From Bacteroidota bacterium (GTDB lineage Bacteria; Bacteroidota; Bacteroidia; B-17B0; Aurantibacillaceae): a stretch of DNA of 64,000 nucleotides. This document shows positions 1-8,627 of the stretch, piece by piece. The stretch spans positions 100,222 through 164,221 of the forward strand of contig SYAL01000047.1 in NCBI GenBank assembly GCA_005787585.1, written 5' to 3'. Under the pieces are notes generated by a model. It worked only from the letters and a program-made list of their open reading frames with translations, was not told where the DNA came from and did no database searches. Both the position numbers and the translations under genes were made by a program. Position 1 is the stretch's first letter; every line of letters begins with the position of its first letter.

Positions 1-72
1 TCGCTGCTTTACGCTAGTACAAAATACGATAAAAGTGATGAAGTATTAACTGTTCTTGGTTATAAAAAATAA
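1..72 (+). CDS. OmpH/Skp-family chaperone, C-terminal end only
   Basis: The window opens inside a gene in frame 1 that ends at a TAA at 70-72. The last 23 codons include LLYASTKYDKSDEVLTVLGY. They resemble the end of the OmpH-family protein that follows (VLYSEPSDDVLASVRKKL). Bacteroidota often carry two OmpH/Skp genes in tandem behind bamA, so this is most likely the first of the pair. Skp-type proteins are periplasmic chaperones for outer-membrane proteins. Only the extreme C-terminus is visible, so the assignment rests on that short similarity and on position. Confidence 0.6.
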   Translation, partial: SLLYASTKYDKSDEVLTVLGYKK

Positions 73-82
73 ACTACATTTG
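56..82 (+). promoter_or_regulatory. Candidate Bacteroidota-type promoter for the second ompH gene
   Basis: A TTG at 56-58 is followed after 16 bases by TACATTTG at 75-82, an exact match to the TAnnTTTG -7 element of Bacteroidota. The predicted start of transcription is about 15 bases before the ATG at 103. The -33 part lies inside the end of the preceding gene, so this gene may have its own promoter as well as read-through. Confidence 0.4.
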
Positions 83-102
83 TAAAAATAAAATATAAAA
101 TC

Positions 103-717
103 ATGACTAAATTATTATTTAAAAAAGCAATACTAATTATTGCGGCAACCACTACGTTTTCTTTGGTAAATGCTCAAAAAATAGCTCATTTAAGCTTCGA
201 CTCATTAGTTGGATTAATGCCTGAAACAAAAACTGCTACAGAGGCCGCTCAAATCTATTTAAAAGGCCTTGAACAAGAAATTGTTGCAATGCAAACCGAA
301 TTTGAAAGTAAATATAAAGACTACTTAGAAAAAGAACTTACTATGGGCGACCTTCTTAAAAAAAATAAACAAGAAGATTTACAACAACTTCAAAAACGAA
401 TTGAAGACTTTAAAACTCAAGCAGGGCAAGATTATCAAAGAAAACAAGCCGAATTAACTGCACCAATTATTTCAAAAGCAAAAAAGGGTATTGAAGCTGT
501 TGCTAAAGAAGGTGGCTATAAATATGTTTTAGACGTTAGTCTTCAAAGCACTTCGGTACTTTATAGCGAGCCCAGCGATGATGTTCTTGCCTCTGTTAGA
601 AAAAAATTAGAAACTATGCCTTTAGCTGTTATCCCAGGTACAAATAACTCTTCTAACAACAGCAATAAAACAATGCCGGCTCCTAATAAAAACAACGGGG
701 CGAAAGGCACAAAATAA
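103..717 (+). CDS. OmpH/Skp-family periplasmic chaperone
   Basis: This 204-residue protein has a Sec signal peptide ending near VNAQK and then the OmpH/Skp layout. A short beta strand (KIAHLSFDSLV) is followed by a long charged, Q/E/K-rich helical region at about residues 40-120, which forms the coiled-coil arms of Skp. A return strand (YKYVLDVS) closes the fold. The tail after residue 175 is low-complexity, rich in N, P and K. The family holds unfolded outer-membrane proteins in the periplasm for delivery to the BAM complex. It sits 30 bases after a gene whose end looks like a paralogue, the usual tandem arrangement. The ATG start gives a complete signal peptide. Confidence 0.85.
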   Translation: MTKLLFKKAILIIAATTTFSLVNAQKIAHLSFDSLVGLMPETKTATEAAQIYLKGLEQEIVAMQTEFESKYKDYLEKELTMGDLLKKNKQEDLQQLQKRIEDFKTQAGQDYQRKQAELTAPIISKAKKGIEAVAKEGGYKYVLDVSLQSTSVLYSEPSDDVLASVRKKLETMPLAVIPGTNNSSNNSNKTMPAPNKNNGAKGTK

Positions 718-737
718 TTTATATTTTATTTTAATAA

Positions 738-772
738 ATAAAAGGCCCTCTTTAAACAAAGGGTCTATTTAT
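738..772 (+). terminator. Candidate intrinsic terminator after ompH
   Basis: An imperfect hairpin pairs GGCCCTCTTT with AAAGGGTC around a 4-base AAAC loop. It is extended by AT pairs (AAATA against TATTT) and followed by a T-rich stretch. It lies 20 bases after the ompH stop and before the MerR gene. Confidence 0.5.
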
Positions 773-793
773 TTGTTGTATAGGTTTTAAATT

Positions 794-1678
794 TTGTCTA
801 CCAAATATTCCATAAAAGATCTTGAGCGCATTTCTGGCATAAAAGCTCACACGCTTCGTATTTGGGAACAGCGTTACGATATTTTAAGCCCAAAAAGAAC
901 CATAACTAATATCAGATATTACAACGATGCTGATTTAAAAAAAGTAATCAACGTTTCTTTGCTTAATAATAATGGTTACAAAATTTCATTTATTGCTAAA
1001 CTAAATCACGAAAATTTAATCACCGAAGTTGAGAAGTTTTTTAATGACTACAAGAAAGAAAGTTTACAAATAGAAAGTTTAGTAATTTCATTACTAAACA
1101 TGGACGAAGATCGTTTTGAAAATACCATTAATAAGTCAATTATTCATTTTGGTTTTGAAAATACAATCGAAAAAATAATATTTCCTTTTATTCAACACAT
1201 GGGCAATATGTGGCAATCTGGGACCATTACGCCTGCTCAAGAGCATTATATTTCAAATCTTATTCGTCAAAAATTAATAGCCGGAATAGATAAATTACCA
1301 CCTGTGTTAACAAATAATCCTAAAACCTACTTGTTTTATCTGCCCAGTCAAGAGCTTCATGAAATGAGTCTTCTCTACGCTTGTTATTTATGTAAAGCCA
1401 GAGGATATAAATGTCTTTACTTAGGGCAAAGTGTGCCTCTTGATGACCTTGACTCAATTGTAAATTCCATAAATCCCGATGTAATTGTTTCAATTTTAAC
1501 CGCCACGCTAAAAGGTATAAGTCTTAACGATTATTTAAATAGTTTTACTAAAAAATTAAAAGAAACAGAGATTTTATTTAGTGGACGATTATTTTTTTCG
1601 GAAGACGAAAAATATAAATTGCCATCAAAAAAAATGAACCTTTTTAAAAATTTTACTGAGTTTAAAACTTTTATTTAA
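794..1678 (+). CDS. MerR-family regulator with cobalamin-binding sensor domain (CarH/LitR-like)
   Basis: The 294-residue protein has an N-terminal MerR winged helix (residues 4-70, TLRIWEQRYDILSPKRT), a four-helix Met-synthase-like cap and a C-terminal B12-binding Rossmann domain. The cap keeps the CarH signature W-x9-EH (W140, E150, H151), which contacts the adenosyl group of coenzyme B12 in CarH. The B12 domain has E187-x-H189, giving the lower cobalt ligand; the usual final G of ExHxxG is S192. Family members repress carotenoid genes in the dark and release DNA when light breaks the Co-C bond. A carotenoid cluster lies 11 kb downstream. The start is TTG; no ATG precedes the DNA-binding helix in frame. 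The residue after W140 is Q, so the bis-His light state of Thermus CarH may not form. Confidence 0.8.
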   Translation: MSTKYSIKDLERISGIKAHTLRIWEQRYDILSPKRTITNIRYYNDADLKKVINVSLLNNNGYKISFIAKLNHENLITEVEKFFNDYKKESLQIESLVISLLNMDEDRFENTINKSIIHFGFENTIEKIIFPFIQHMGNMWQSGTITPAQEHYISNLIRQKLIAGIDKLPPVLTNNPKTYLFYLPSQELHEMSLLYACYLCKARGYKCLYLGQSVPLDDLDSIVNSINPDVIVSILTATLKGISLNDYLNSFTKKLKETEILFSGRLFFSEDEKYKLPSKKMNLFKNFTEFKTFI

Positions 1679-1712
1679 TTTCCCTTTTAAATTATTTTTT
1701 ATTCGATTCTTT

Positions 1713-1739
1713 TTGGTCTAGTTTTTTGCCGTAAATTAG
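1713..1739 (+). promoter_or_regulatory. Candidate cysS promoter, giving a nearly leaderless mRNA
   Basis: TTG at 1713-1715, a 16-base spacer and TAAATTAG at 1732-1739 (one mismatch to TAnnTTTG). The box ends six bases before the GTG start, so transcription would begin at or beside the start codon. Confidence 0.4.
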
Positions 1740-1745
1740 AGCATT

Positions 1746-3209
1746 GTGCAGCCCTTAGTTTTATATAACACACTTACTCGAAAAAAAGAAGAATTCAAGC
1801 CTATTAATTCTCCTTTTGTGGGATTGTATGTTTGCGGCCCTACCGTATACAGTGATGTGCATTTAGGAAATTGCCGTACATTTATTTCGTTCGATTTAAT
1901 TTATCGCTACTTATTACACCTTGGTTATAAAGTGCGCTATGTTCGAAACATTACCGATGCAGGACATTTAGAGGGTGATCAAGATGAGGGTGATGATAAA
2001 TTTGCGAAAAAAGCAAAACTCGAAAAACTTGAGCCAATGGAAATAGTTCAAAAGTATAGCCTTGGTTTTCACAACATCATGCGAGAATTTAATACCCTTC
2101 CACCAAGCATTGAGCCTACGGCTACCGGCCATATTTGCGAGCAAATTGAAATGATTAAAGAAATTATTAATAAAAATTTAGCTTACGAAATAAATGGCAA
2201 CGTTTATTTTGATGTAGAAAAATATAATAAATTATTTAATTACGGGCAACTTACTAATAGAAAATTAGAAGAGTTGCTCGATGGAACAAGAGTGCTTACC
2301 GGCCAAGATGAAAAAAGGGGTCGCTTAGATTTTGCTCTTTGGATAAAAGCTAAGCCTGAAACTATAATGCACTGGCCATCTCCATGGGGCTCAGGCTTTC
2401 CGGGATGGCACATTGAATGTTCGGCCATGAGTAAAAAATATTTAGGCGAAACTTTTGATATTCATGGCGGCGGCATGGATTTGCAAGCAACTCATCACAC
2501 TAACGAAATAGCTCAATCTCAAGCCTATTGTAATAAAAATCCAGTAAATTATTGGCTACACACCAATATGCTGACCGTTAACGGCGCAACAATGTCGAAA
2601 AGTAAAGGCAATGGCTTTTTGCCTGGCGAATTATTTGCTGGCAATCATCCATTATTAGAAAAAGGATATGCGCCAATGGCAGTTAAATTTTTTATGTTAC
2701 AAACTCACTACCGAAGCCCGCTAGACTTTAGTAATGATGCTCTTCAGGCTAGCGAAAAAGGGTTTGAGCGACTGATGGAAGGTTACAATACTTTAAATTA
2801 TTTAAAAGCCGATTCCATATCTAACGAAAATATTATTGAGTTGCAATTAAACTGTTATGCTGCAATGAACGACGATTTTAATACCTCTGTTTTAATTGCA
2901 CATTTATTTGATGCCCTAAAAATTATTAATTCGGCTAACGATAAAAAAACAAAACTTACACAAGATGATATTGATTTATTAAAATCAATTTATCAAAATT
3001 TTGTATTTGATGTACTGGGATTAAAGAATGAAAAAATCGATTCTAAAACAAGCCAAGCTTTATCAAAAGTAATGGATTTAATTATAGATATTCGTACAAA
3101 AGTAAAAACTGATAAAAACTTTGAACTAAGCGATAAAATTCGGGATAAGCTAAATGATGCAGGTATTCAAATTAAAGATACTAAAGAAGGTGCTACATGG
3201 AAAATATAA
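1746..3209 (+). CDS. cysS: Cysteinyl-tRNA synthetase
   Basis: This class I aminoacyl-tRNA synthetase charges tRNA-Cys with cysteine in the cytoplasm. Its 487 residues match the usual length. The HIGH-type motif is HLGN at 39-42 after CGPTVYSDV, and the KMSKS-type loop is TMSKS at 282-286. The zinc site that selects cysteine is complete: C30, C225 (HIECSAMS), H250 and E254 (HHTNE). The C-terminal helical tRNA-binding domain follows. The start is GTG; no ATG lies upstream in frame close to the conserved N-terminus, and the candidate promoter ends six bases before it. Confidence 0.95.
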   Translation: MQPLVLYNTLTRKKEEFKPINSPFVGLYVCGPTVYSDVHLGNCRTFISFDLIYRYLLHLGYKVRYVRNITDAGHLEGDQDEGDDKFAKKAKLEKLEPMEIVQKYSLGFHNIMREFNTLPPSIEPTATGHICEQIEMIKEIINKNLAYEINGNVYFDVEKYNKLFNYGQLTNRKLEELLDGTRVLTGQDEKRGRLDFALWIKAKPETIMHWPSPWGSGFPGWHIECSAMSKKYLGETFDIHGGGMDLQATHHTNEIAQSQAYCNKNPVNYWLHTNMLTVNGATMSKSKGNGFLPGELFAGNHPLLEKGYAPMAVKFFMLQTHYRSPLDFSNDALQASEKGFERLMEGYNTLNYLKADSISNENIIELQLNCYAAMNDDFNTSVLIAHLFDALKIINSANDKKTKLTQDDIDLLKSIYQNFVFDVLGLKNEKIDSKTSQALSKVMDLIIDIRTKVKTDKNFELSDKIRDKLNDAGIQIKDTKEGATWKI

Positions 3210-3219
3210 AACCGCTCTT

Positions 3220-4056
3220 ATGATAATTTATTTTAAAAATACAATTATTATTATTTGTGGTATGCTATTTTTTTTTTCCTGTTCAAACGAAAAAGCTAAA
3301 TCCGAAAAAATTTCTGACCTCAGCGAAATAAAAAATCCTATTGCTCAAATTCAATATAGCGTAACTAATAAATATCCACACGACATTGGCTCTTTTACCG
3401 AGGGGTTATTATTTTATAACAACACCCTGTTCGAAAGTACTGGCTCTCCTTCTAACTTGCCTCAAACAAAATCAGTGTTTGGACCAGTTGATTTAAAAAC
3501 TGGTAAAATTGATGTAAAAGTCGAGCTAGATAAAAATATTTATTTTGGAGAAGGTTTGGTTTTTATTAAAAATAAAATCTGTCAAATAACTTATACCAAC
3601 CAGATTGGCTTTGTTTACGATGCTAAAACTTTTAAAAAAATAAATCAATTTTCTTACACCAATAAAGAGGGCTGGGGTCTAACTACCGACGGCACTTATA
3701 TTATTATGAGCGACGGAACTTTTAACTTAAGCTATTTAAATGCCGACGATTTTACCTTAGTAAAAAATTTATCGGTAACCGATGCTGGTTATGGTTTAGA
3801 TAATTTAAATGAGTTAGAATATATTAATGGATTTATTTATGCAAATGTGTGGACAACACAAACCATAGTTAAAATTAACCCAAGCAATGGTGAGGTGGTG
3901 GGCAAAATAGATATTAATGCTTTATTTGATGAGGCGAAAAAAATTAATCCTTCAATTGCAGAAACTAATGGTATTGCTTATGACTCTATTAATGATAAGA
4001 TTTTAGTAACTGGTAAATTTTGGCCAAAAATTTACGAAATTGATTTTGAACATTAA
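3220..4056 (+). CDS. Glutaminyl-peptide cyclotransferase (plant/bacterial type), lipoprotein
   Basis: The 278-residue protein belongs to the five-bladed beta-propeller glutamine cyclotransferases, which turn N-terminal glutamine into pyroglutamate. Recognisable family segments are YPHDIGSFTEGLLF, WGLTTDGTYIIMSDGT, LNELEYINGFIYANVW and ILVTGKFWPKIYEI. The ATG at 3220 gives a clean lipoprotein signal (IIIICGMLFFFSC) with the lipobox cysteine in FFSCS; an earlier in-frame ATG at 3154 would overlap cysS by 56 bases and bury the signal peptide. It follows cysS by ten bases and may be co-transcribed. In Bacteroidota such enzymes may process exported proteins whose mature N-terminus is Gln; that role is inference. 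Confidence 0.85.
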   Translation: MIIYFKNTIIIICGMLFFFSCSNEKAKSEKISDLSEIKNPIAQIQYSVTNKYPHDIGSFTEGLLFYNNTLFESTGSPSNLPQTKSVFGPVDLKTGKIDVKVELDKNIYFGEGLVFIKNKICQITYTNQIGFVYDAKTFKKINQFSYTNKEGWGLTTDGTYIIMSDGTFNLSYLNADDFTLVKNLSVTDAGYGLDNLNELEYINGFIYANVWTTQTIVKINPSNGEVVGKIDINALFDEAKKINPSIAETNGIAYDSINDKILVTGKFWPKIYEIDFEH

Positions 4057-4225
4057 TTGAGTTAACTCATTCTGCCAAAAAAATAAATTAATATTAAAAT
4101 TTATATTCCTTTACAAATCAAACAGCCCGGCTAATCTGATAAATTAATCTAACCTTGTTAAAAGAGGATTTGTTAAAATTTTATTTTTTGTAACTATTTT
4201 CATTTTTTACGTTTGAATGGTAAAG

Positions 4226-5224
4226 ATGAAAGCAAACTTTAAATATTTAATCATCGTATTTTTAACGCTGATTGCCTTTAAGGGATTATGCAATATTAAT
4301 CCCAATTTAAAAACAACAATACTGGTTGAAACTATTGTTAATAAAGATTATGGGAAAATGCTTTTTTGAATTTTGCCAGAATTTTTGCTCAGACTTACAT
4401 CAATTTGCTTCAGGAAAATTATTCGGGTCCAAGAAACTGGATTAGTTATGAAAACGATATACTAATTGAAAAAAAAATTTGACGAATCGAATAAAAATGA
4501 TTTAATCAAAGAATTTGGTACTGTAATTCATGAATCTACTCATCATAGAAATAATCATGATAACATTTTTGTATCTCCCGGAATAGATATCTTTATCAGT
4601 GATGAAGAGCAAAGCATTATACCCGATTTTTTTAAATCAGAAAACATTCACAATTATTTGCCAACTGATGCTGAACAAAAATTATTTTGATTTAAGACAT
4701 ACATAGGTGCCTCAAGCTATGTGTCTGCAAATTTAAATGGTCTTTGGGGTTTAATAGACGAATACTCCGCTTACCAAAATGGCACACGAGCAGATTTAAT
4801 GGCCTACGAAAATGCTTTAGCTCAATTGGATACAGCTACCGCTATTTGTTTTTACAAATCGGCTCTTTCAAGCTATTATGCCTATTATGAATTTAGATCG
4901 TTTATTGGTGCTTACCTTAGTTATGCCAAAGATCATCGTCCAGATCTTTACAATCGAATTATGAACTTTTCTAACCTAAAAAAGGCCTTTGCCCTTAACT
5001 CTTTATTTTATGAGGAAAGTATTAATAAAATTTACAGCGCCAAAAAAAATCTAAAACGCCAATATTTAAAAGTTGATTGGTATTTAGATTATAATATAGA
5101 ACATCACGAAAAATATGCAAAAGATTGTATGAATAATTTTAATCAAATTTTAAGTTTATTTGAATCGCCTTTTAAAACCGAATCAAAACTTAATCTCTCG
5201 TATAAAAAAAATAGTTCAAACTAA
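4226..5224 (+). pseudogene. Broken secreted HExxH metallopeptidase-like gene
   Basis: Three reading frames join into one plausible protein of about 330 residues. It starts at the ATG at 4226 with a signal-peptide-like stretch (YLIIVFLTLIAF) and hits a stop at 4367 next to a T6 run. It continues in another frame (FARIFAQTYINLLQENYSG) to a stop at 4480 at an A9 run. It returns to the first frame with VIHESTHHRNN, an HExxH zinc motif, then meets a TGA at 4688-4690. It reads on as GLWGLIDEYSAY, where the Glu could be the third zinc ligand, down to a TAA at 5222. Two frameshifts and one nonsense codon mark it as dead. The family could not be named. Confidence 0.75.
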
Positions 5225-5332
5225 ACGATTACAAAAAAATAAATACTATAAAGTCTAAAGCATCTAAAATTGAAAAAAATCTAAAAAAATATCAAAATAT
5301 TTAAAAAATCATCCAAATAATAATAGTGACCT

Positions 5333-5876
5333 ATGAAAACAGTCGTAATAATCCTCGGACTAAATATTGGATAAGTATTCGCACAACCAGTAGATTTAGA
5401 TAGAATTGTAAAACGTAGTACACTATGCTGCCAAAGATTGATATTACGCAAAACAAGGGGATTTTCCCTTTGATTCGGCCTCCAGGCCCTTATATTTTCG
5501 GGCTATTACCCCACAACTTAACAATAATTTTAACAAATACTTTCAAAGAAAATTTGATTTTATTAAGAAAAAAATACTTTACTTATATAATGAAAGGTTT
5601 CATTTCGGTATAGATTCAATTACATCAATTAAAAAGTTGGATGACCATACTATACAAGTAGAATTATTCCTTAAAAGTAAAGAAGTTCAGATGAAAGAAG
5701 ATCCCGATAAAACCGGCGAAATAGTATCATATGAAAATTTTGTTGTTGACTTCAAACAAAATCGAGTTTCTTACAATTATAAATTCATGTTACAAAATAA
5801 ATTTTGGACAGGAGTTATGGTTGAGCCAACACTTGGAAAATTAATTGTGAATAGATTTTCACAAGAATTAATTTAA
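5333..5876 (+). pseudogene. Broken gene for a small secreted protein
   Basis: An ATG at 5333 begins a signal peptide interrupted by a TAA at 5372-5374 (MKTVVIILGLNIG, stop, VFAQPVDL). The sense then moves to another frame near 5410, meets a TGA at 5439-5441, and reads openly to a TAA at 5874. The open part includes YYAKQGDFPFDSASRPLYF and KLDDHTIQVELFLKSKE. The joined product would be a secreted protein of about 175 residues with no family I recognise. Only the last 79 codons form a clean ORF, from 5637. It lies 109 bases after the broken metallopeptidase and appears to have decayed with it. Confidence 0.65.
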
Positions 5877-5885
5877 AAAAAGTTC

Positions 5886-5917
5886 AAAAGGTCAGGTTAA
5901 AACTCGATCTTTTTTTT
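5886..5917 (+). terminator. Intrinsic terminator after the broken secreted-protein gene
   Basis: Stem AAAAGGTC (5886-5893) pairs with GATCTTTT (5906-5913), including one G-T pair, around a 12-base loop and followed by further T residues. It lies ten bases after the stop of the pseudogene. Confidence 0.55.
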
Positions 5918-5947
5918 CATTTGAGATATTTATAAATAAAAATTAAA

Positions 5948-6109
5948 ATGAAAAAAATTATAAAACTTACTGAGTCAGATTTATATCGAATAGTAAAAAA
6001 AGTCATCTCTGAACAATTACCACAAAATAATAAGGTCCCAACCCAAGGAAGACCCAATAAAAAACCTATATCAACCACACAAAAAAAGTTTAAAGACACC
6101 AATTGGTAA
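5948..6109 (+). CDS. Short ORF with a KLTESDLYRIVKKVISEQ start, possibly a fragment
   Basis: The 53-codon ORF begins MKKIIKLTESDLYRIVKKVI and ends KKFKDTNW. The pattern of a short basic start followed by LTESDL.R.VK.VI.EQ is one I associate with N-termini of many phage and marine Bacteroidota hypothetical proteins, where it starts a longer polypeptide. Here the protein stops after 53 residues, in a region of dead genes, so it may be a truncated relic. No function can be assigned and expression is uncertain. Confidence 0.4.
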   Translation: MKKIIKLTESDLYRIVKKVISEQLPQNNKVPTQGRPNKKPISTTQKKFKDTNW

Positions 6110-6120
6110 GTAAAACAAAT

Positions 6121-6302
6121 AGGAGGCATATTTTTCTAAAATTACCAATAGTATCTCTCTCTTCATAGAAAAAATCAACAAGACCATATGTTTGTGGGGT
6201 ATTAATTTGTAAAATAAATACGGGTTCATCTAGTGACCCATCATAACTATCAAAAATTAAAGCCGCATTATCATATTATAAATTTAAAGCTAAAATAAAT
6301 TG
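6121..6302 (-). pseudogene. Degenerate coding remnant of unknown family
   Basis: Read on the minus strand, this stretch gives a protein-like sequence with LIFDSYDGSLDEPVFILQI and TPQTYGLVDFFYEERDTIGN. A TAA at 6278-6276 interrupts it near its N-terminal side. It has no start codon and stands between a short ORF and a T9SS gene. It looks like the inner part of a lost gene. No family was recognised. Confidence 0.4.
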
Positions 6303-6325
6303 CGTTAAATTTTTTTATAAATGTA

Positions 6326-8509
6326 TTATTTTAAAATTAGTTTTTTATTAAAACACTTGTTGTTTGTTTTTATTTGCAAATTATATATTCCTTTGGCTAA
6401 ATGGCCAAATTCTATTATTTTAGAGCTACTTATCCCCATTTGATTAAAAATAGGTTGGCCTGCTAAATTATATAAAACAAGATCAGCCATATCGCTAAAA
6501 TTTAAAATTAAACTAATTTTACCATTGCTTGGGTTAGGAAAAACCTGAATGGTTTGCTCAATGTTATTTTGATTAAGCCCTACTTCATAAATATTAATAG
6601 TACAAATGGCAGTATCTGTAAGACATGGGTGCGTAGCAATTAATATCACGTTATAGGAGCCATTTAAATTATAAGTTAAACTAGGGTTTGCTAAATTACT
6701 TGTGGCGCCATTACCAAAATCCCAAACATACGAAGAATTAATTGATGAAGTGTTCGTAAAAAAAACAGTGGCTCCAACAACAGAATTGGTAAACGCAGCA
6801 ATAGAAGCGATGTTGCTCATGTTATAGGCGGTATCGGCAATACCTTCGCTCATATTAAAATAAGTGCCGCTCGGCGAGCTTTCTAATTTTATAGCTCGCA
6901 CCATGTAAGTGTAAACGCCTTTATAAATTAAACAATTATCCGTAAAGGTATTGCCGGCAATTGGCGCAGAATTAATTTTTACAAAATTTGTAGCGCTGTC
7001 GTTTTTAGAATAAATATTATATCCTATAATGTTGGTTTCGGAAGATGCCGCCCAAGAAATTAAACAATTGTTGCCTAATCTAGTGGCAATAACATTTGAC
7101 GCTGGAGCAACAATATCTTGTCTTAAGGTGGGGTCTCCCATTAATGCATTATGAATCCATTTGCCTGTAATATTAGTAGGGCTAGCATAATATAATCCAT
7201 TAAAATTATTTTGAGTAATTAAAAGCCCGTATCCAATATTTTCGCCCAAGCCCATATGATGAAATTGATAATGAGGCCTTCCTGACCAAACGTTGGTTAA
7301 AGTTTTGCCCTGAGCTAAAGGAGCTTTTAAGAAATTATTTTGTGAATCCCAGTCGCCAAAATAAGAACCAAAAAGCATTGTAAAAACTCCTTTTAAATTG
7401 GCGCTAGCAAAATTAGCGGTTGTGCCTATGCCACTGGCGCTATTATAGGTTCCGCCTCCACAACCATAAGACCATAAATAACTATTCGCATTTAAACTTG
7501 TAAAATAATCTGTTGCAAATATATTAGAGGGGCCAACTAACGCTGCAAAATTTTTGTATCCACTTGCAGCAAAAGCTTCGCTATTAAAATATCCAAAATT
7601 ATCGTCAATAAGAGCTTGTTTATTGGGTATAAATATTTTTTTTCGATACTCGTGATTTTTATTTAAATAATTTTGTAGTAATTGCTGCTCGGTTAAAGTA
7701 AAACTAGGCATGCCATTAAAATCTACGCGGCCTATCTGTAACTCCACATTACCGGGAACTACGTTTTGATCAAACTTTCCATCACCCGGAAAATTTTGTG
7801 TTCGAGCAGGCGAAGCTGTAGTGGAATTAACTGAAACATCTGTCCAAATTCCATCAATATCGCCATAATAAACATCGGCGGGCCATGCGCCCAGATGATC
7901 GGGGTGGCCATCTGGATTTATGTTTCCACTATATGGTACCGGAATATGGCCAAATAAAAACAAGGCTTTTATTTTAGTTGAATCGATCGCGTAATCATTT
8001 AAAATTAAATTTTTAATATGCGTTACAGAGCCTGTTCTTAAAACGTTGTGCCTAATTACTTCCCAACCGTCTCCCTCAACATCTTTAATAAAACGAGATA
8101 TTTCGTTAGCTAATGGTAAAATAAAATTACTATCAACCATTAAAATTAATTTGCCTCTATTTTCAATTTCGGGAACACGAATGCCTGAATTAACATATCC
8201 GTATCCAACATATCCGACGCCTGTTCTAACAATTTTATATTCGTAATTTATCCCTACAGAAATGGTATTGTCAATATACTGATTAGTTGTTCCGCTGAGA
8301 TTAGCAATAGCTATTCCCCAATTTACGCTTGATTTTAGTTTGCGAAATACTTGATATTGTGAGGAGCTTGCGTTTCCAATCCAGTTCAAAGTAATTTGAG
8401 TAGGATTTACTTGAACAGACACGTTAATTTGAACGGCGGCATCTGAGGAAGATTGAGCTTTTGAATATAAGCCGAAGAAAATAAAAACGCTTATAATAAT
8501 ATTTTTCAT
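6326..8509 (-). CDS. T9SS-exported protein with C25 (gingipain)-like domain and degenerate catalytic residues
   Basis: The 727-residue protein has a signal peptide (to about residue 18), a fibronectin III-like domain (25-110), a C25-peptidase-like region (117-465), a second FnIII-like domain (470-545), a PKD domain (570-640, SYVWDFGNG) and a C-terminal T9SS sorting domain (650-727, VFPNPSNGKISLIL to NKKLILK). C25-like landmarks are LILMVDSNF, KALFLFGHIPVPY, ADVYYGDIDGIW, VELQIGRVDF and a terminal LMGDPTLR. Where gingipains have the catalytic GHG, this protein reads SYGCGGG (C350); where they have the catalytic Cys it reads FGSYFGDWD (S382). It may be an inactive or altered peptidase delivered to the cell surface. 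The C25 link is from motifs only. Confidence 0.75.
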   Translation of the reverse strand: MKNIIISVFIFFGLYSKAQSSSDAAVQINVSVQVNPTQITLNWIGNASSSQYQVFRKLKSSVNWGIAIANLSGTTNQYIDNTISVGINYEYKIVRTGVGYVGYGYVNSGIRVPEIENRGKLILMVDSNFILPLANEISRFIKDVEGDGWEVIRHNVLRTGSVTHIKNLILNDYAIDSTKIKALFLFGHIPVPYSGNINPDGHPDHLGAWPADVYYGDIDGIWTDVSVNSTTASPARTQNFPGDGKFDQNVVPGNVELQIGRVDFNGMPSFTLTEQQLLQNYLNKNHEYRKKIFIPNKQALIDDNFGYFNSEAFAASGYKNFAALVGPSNIFATDYFTSLNANSYLWSYGCGGGTYNSASGIGTTANFASANLKGVFTMLFGSYFGDWDSQNNFLKAPLAQGKTLTNVWSGRPHYQFHHMGLGENIGYGLLITQNNFNGLYYASPTNITGKWIHNALMGDPTLRQDIVAPASNVIATRLGNNCLISWAASSETNIIGYNIYSKNDSATNFVKINSAPIAGNTFTDNCLIYKGVYTYMVRAIKLESSPSGTYFNMSEGIADTAYNMSNIASIAAFTNSVVGATVFFTNTSSINSSYVWDFGNGATSNLANPSLTYNLNGSYNVILIATHPCLTDTAICTINIYEVGLNQNNIEQTIQVFPNPSNGKISLILNFSDMADLVLYNLAGQPIFNQMGISSSKIIEFGHLAKGIYNLQIKTNNKCFNKKLILK

Positions 8510-8627
8510 TATTTAAAATTAATTTAGCTTTGACAAATAATTAGAGCTAAGTAAATATATAAAAATTTTTAATCTAAATAGTTTTGTTTAGATTAGTTAA
8601 TTGAATAATAAATTTGAAAAATTAGTC

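Noticed and set aside
751..759. TTTAAACAA upstream of the CarH-like gene as an autoregulatory half-site
   Set aside because: It is the loop of a likely terminator and the same nine bases occur at several unrelated places, so it is not informative alone.
4469..4477. A9 run at the frame change as a programmed frameshift site
   Set aside because: The same gene has another frame change at 4362-4367 and an in-frame TGA at 4688, which points to decay rather than to programmed frameshifting.
4688..4690. In-frame TGA as selenocysteine or recoded codon
   Set aside because: TGA ends several healthy genes in the window (cruF, crtY, crtB), no SECIS-like hairpin was seen, and the gene is broken elsewhere too.
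5917..6129. 70-codon minus-strand ORF
   Set aside because: It is antisense to the 53-codon ORF and shows no family-like pattern; the remnant at 6121-6302 is in a different frame.
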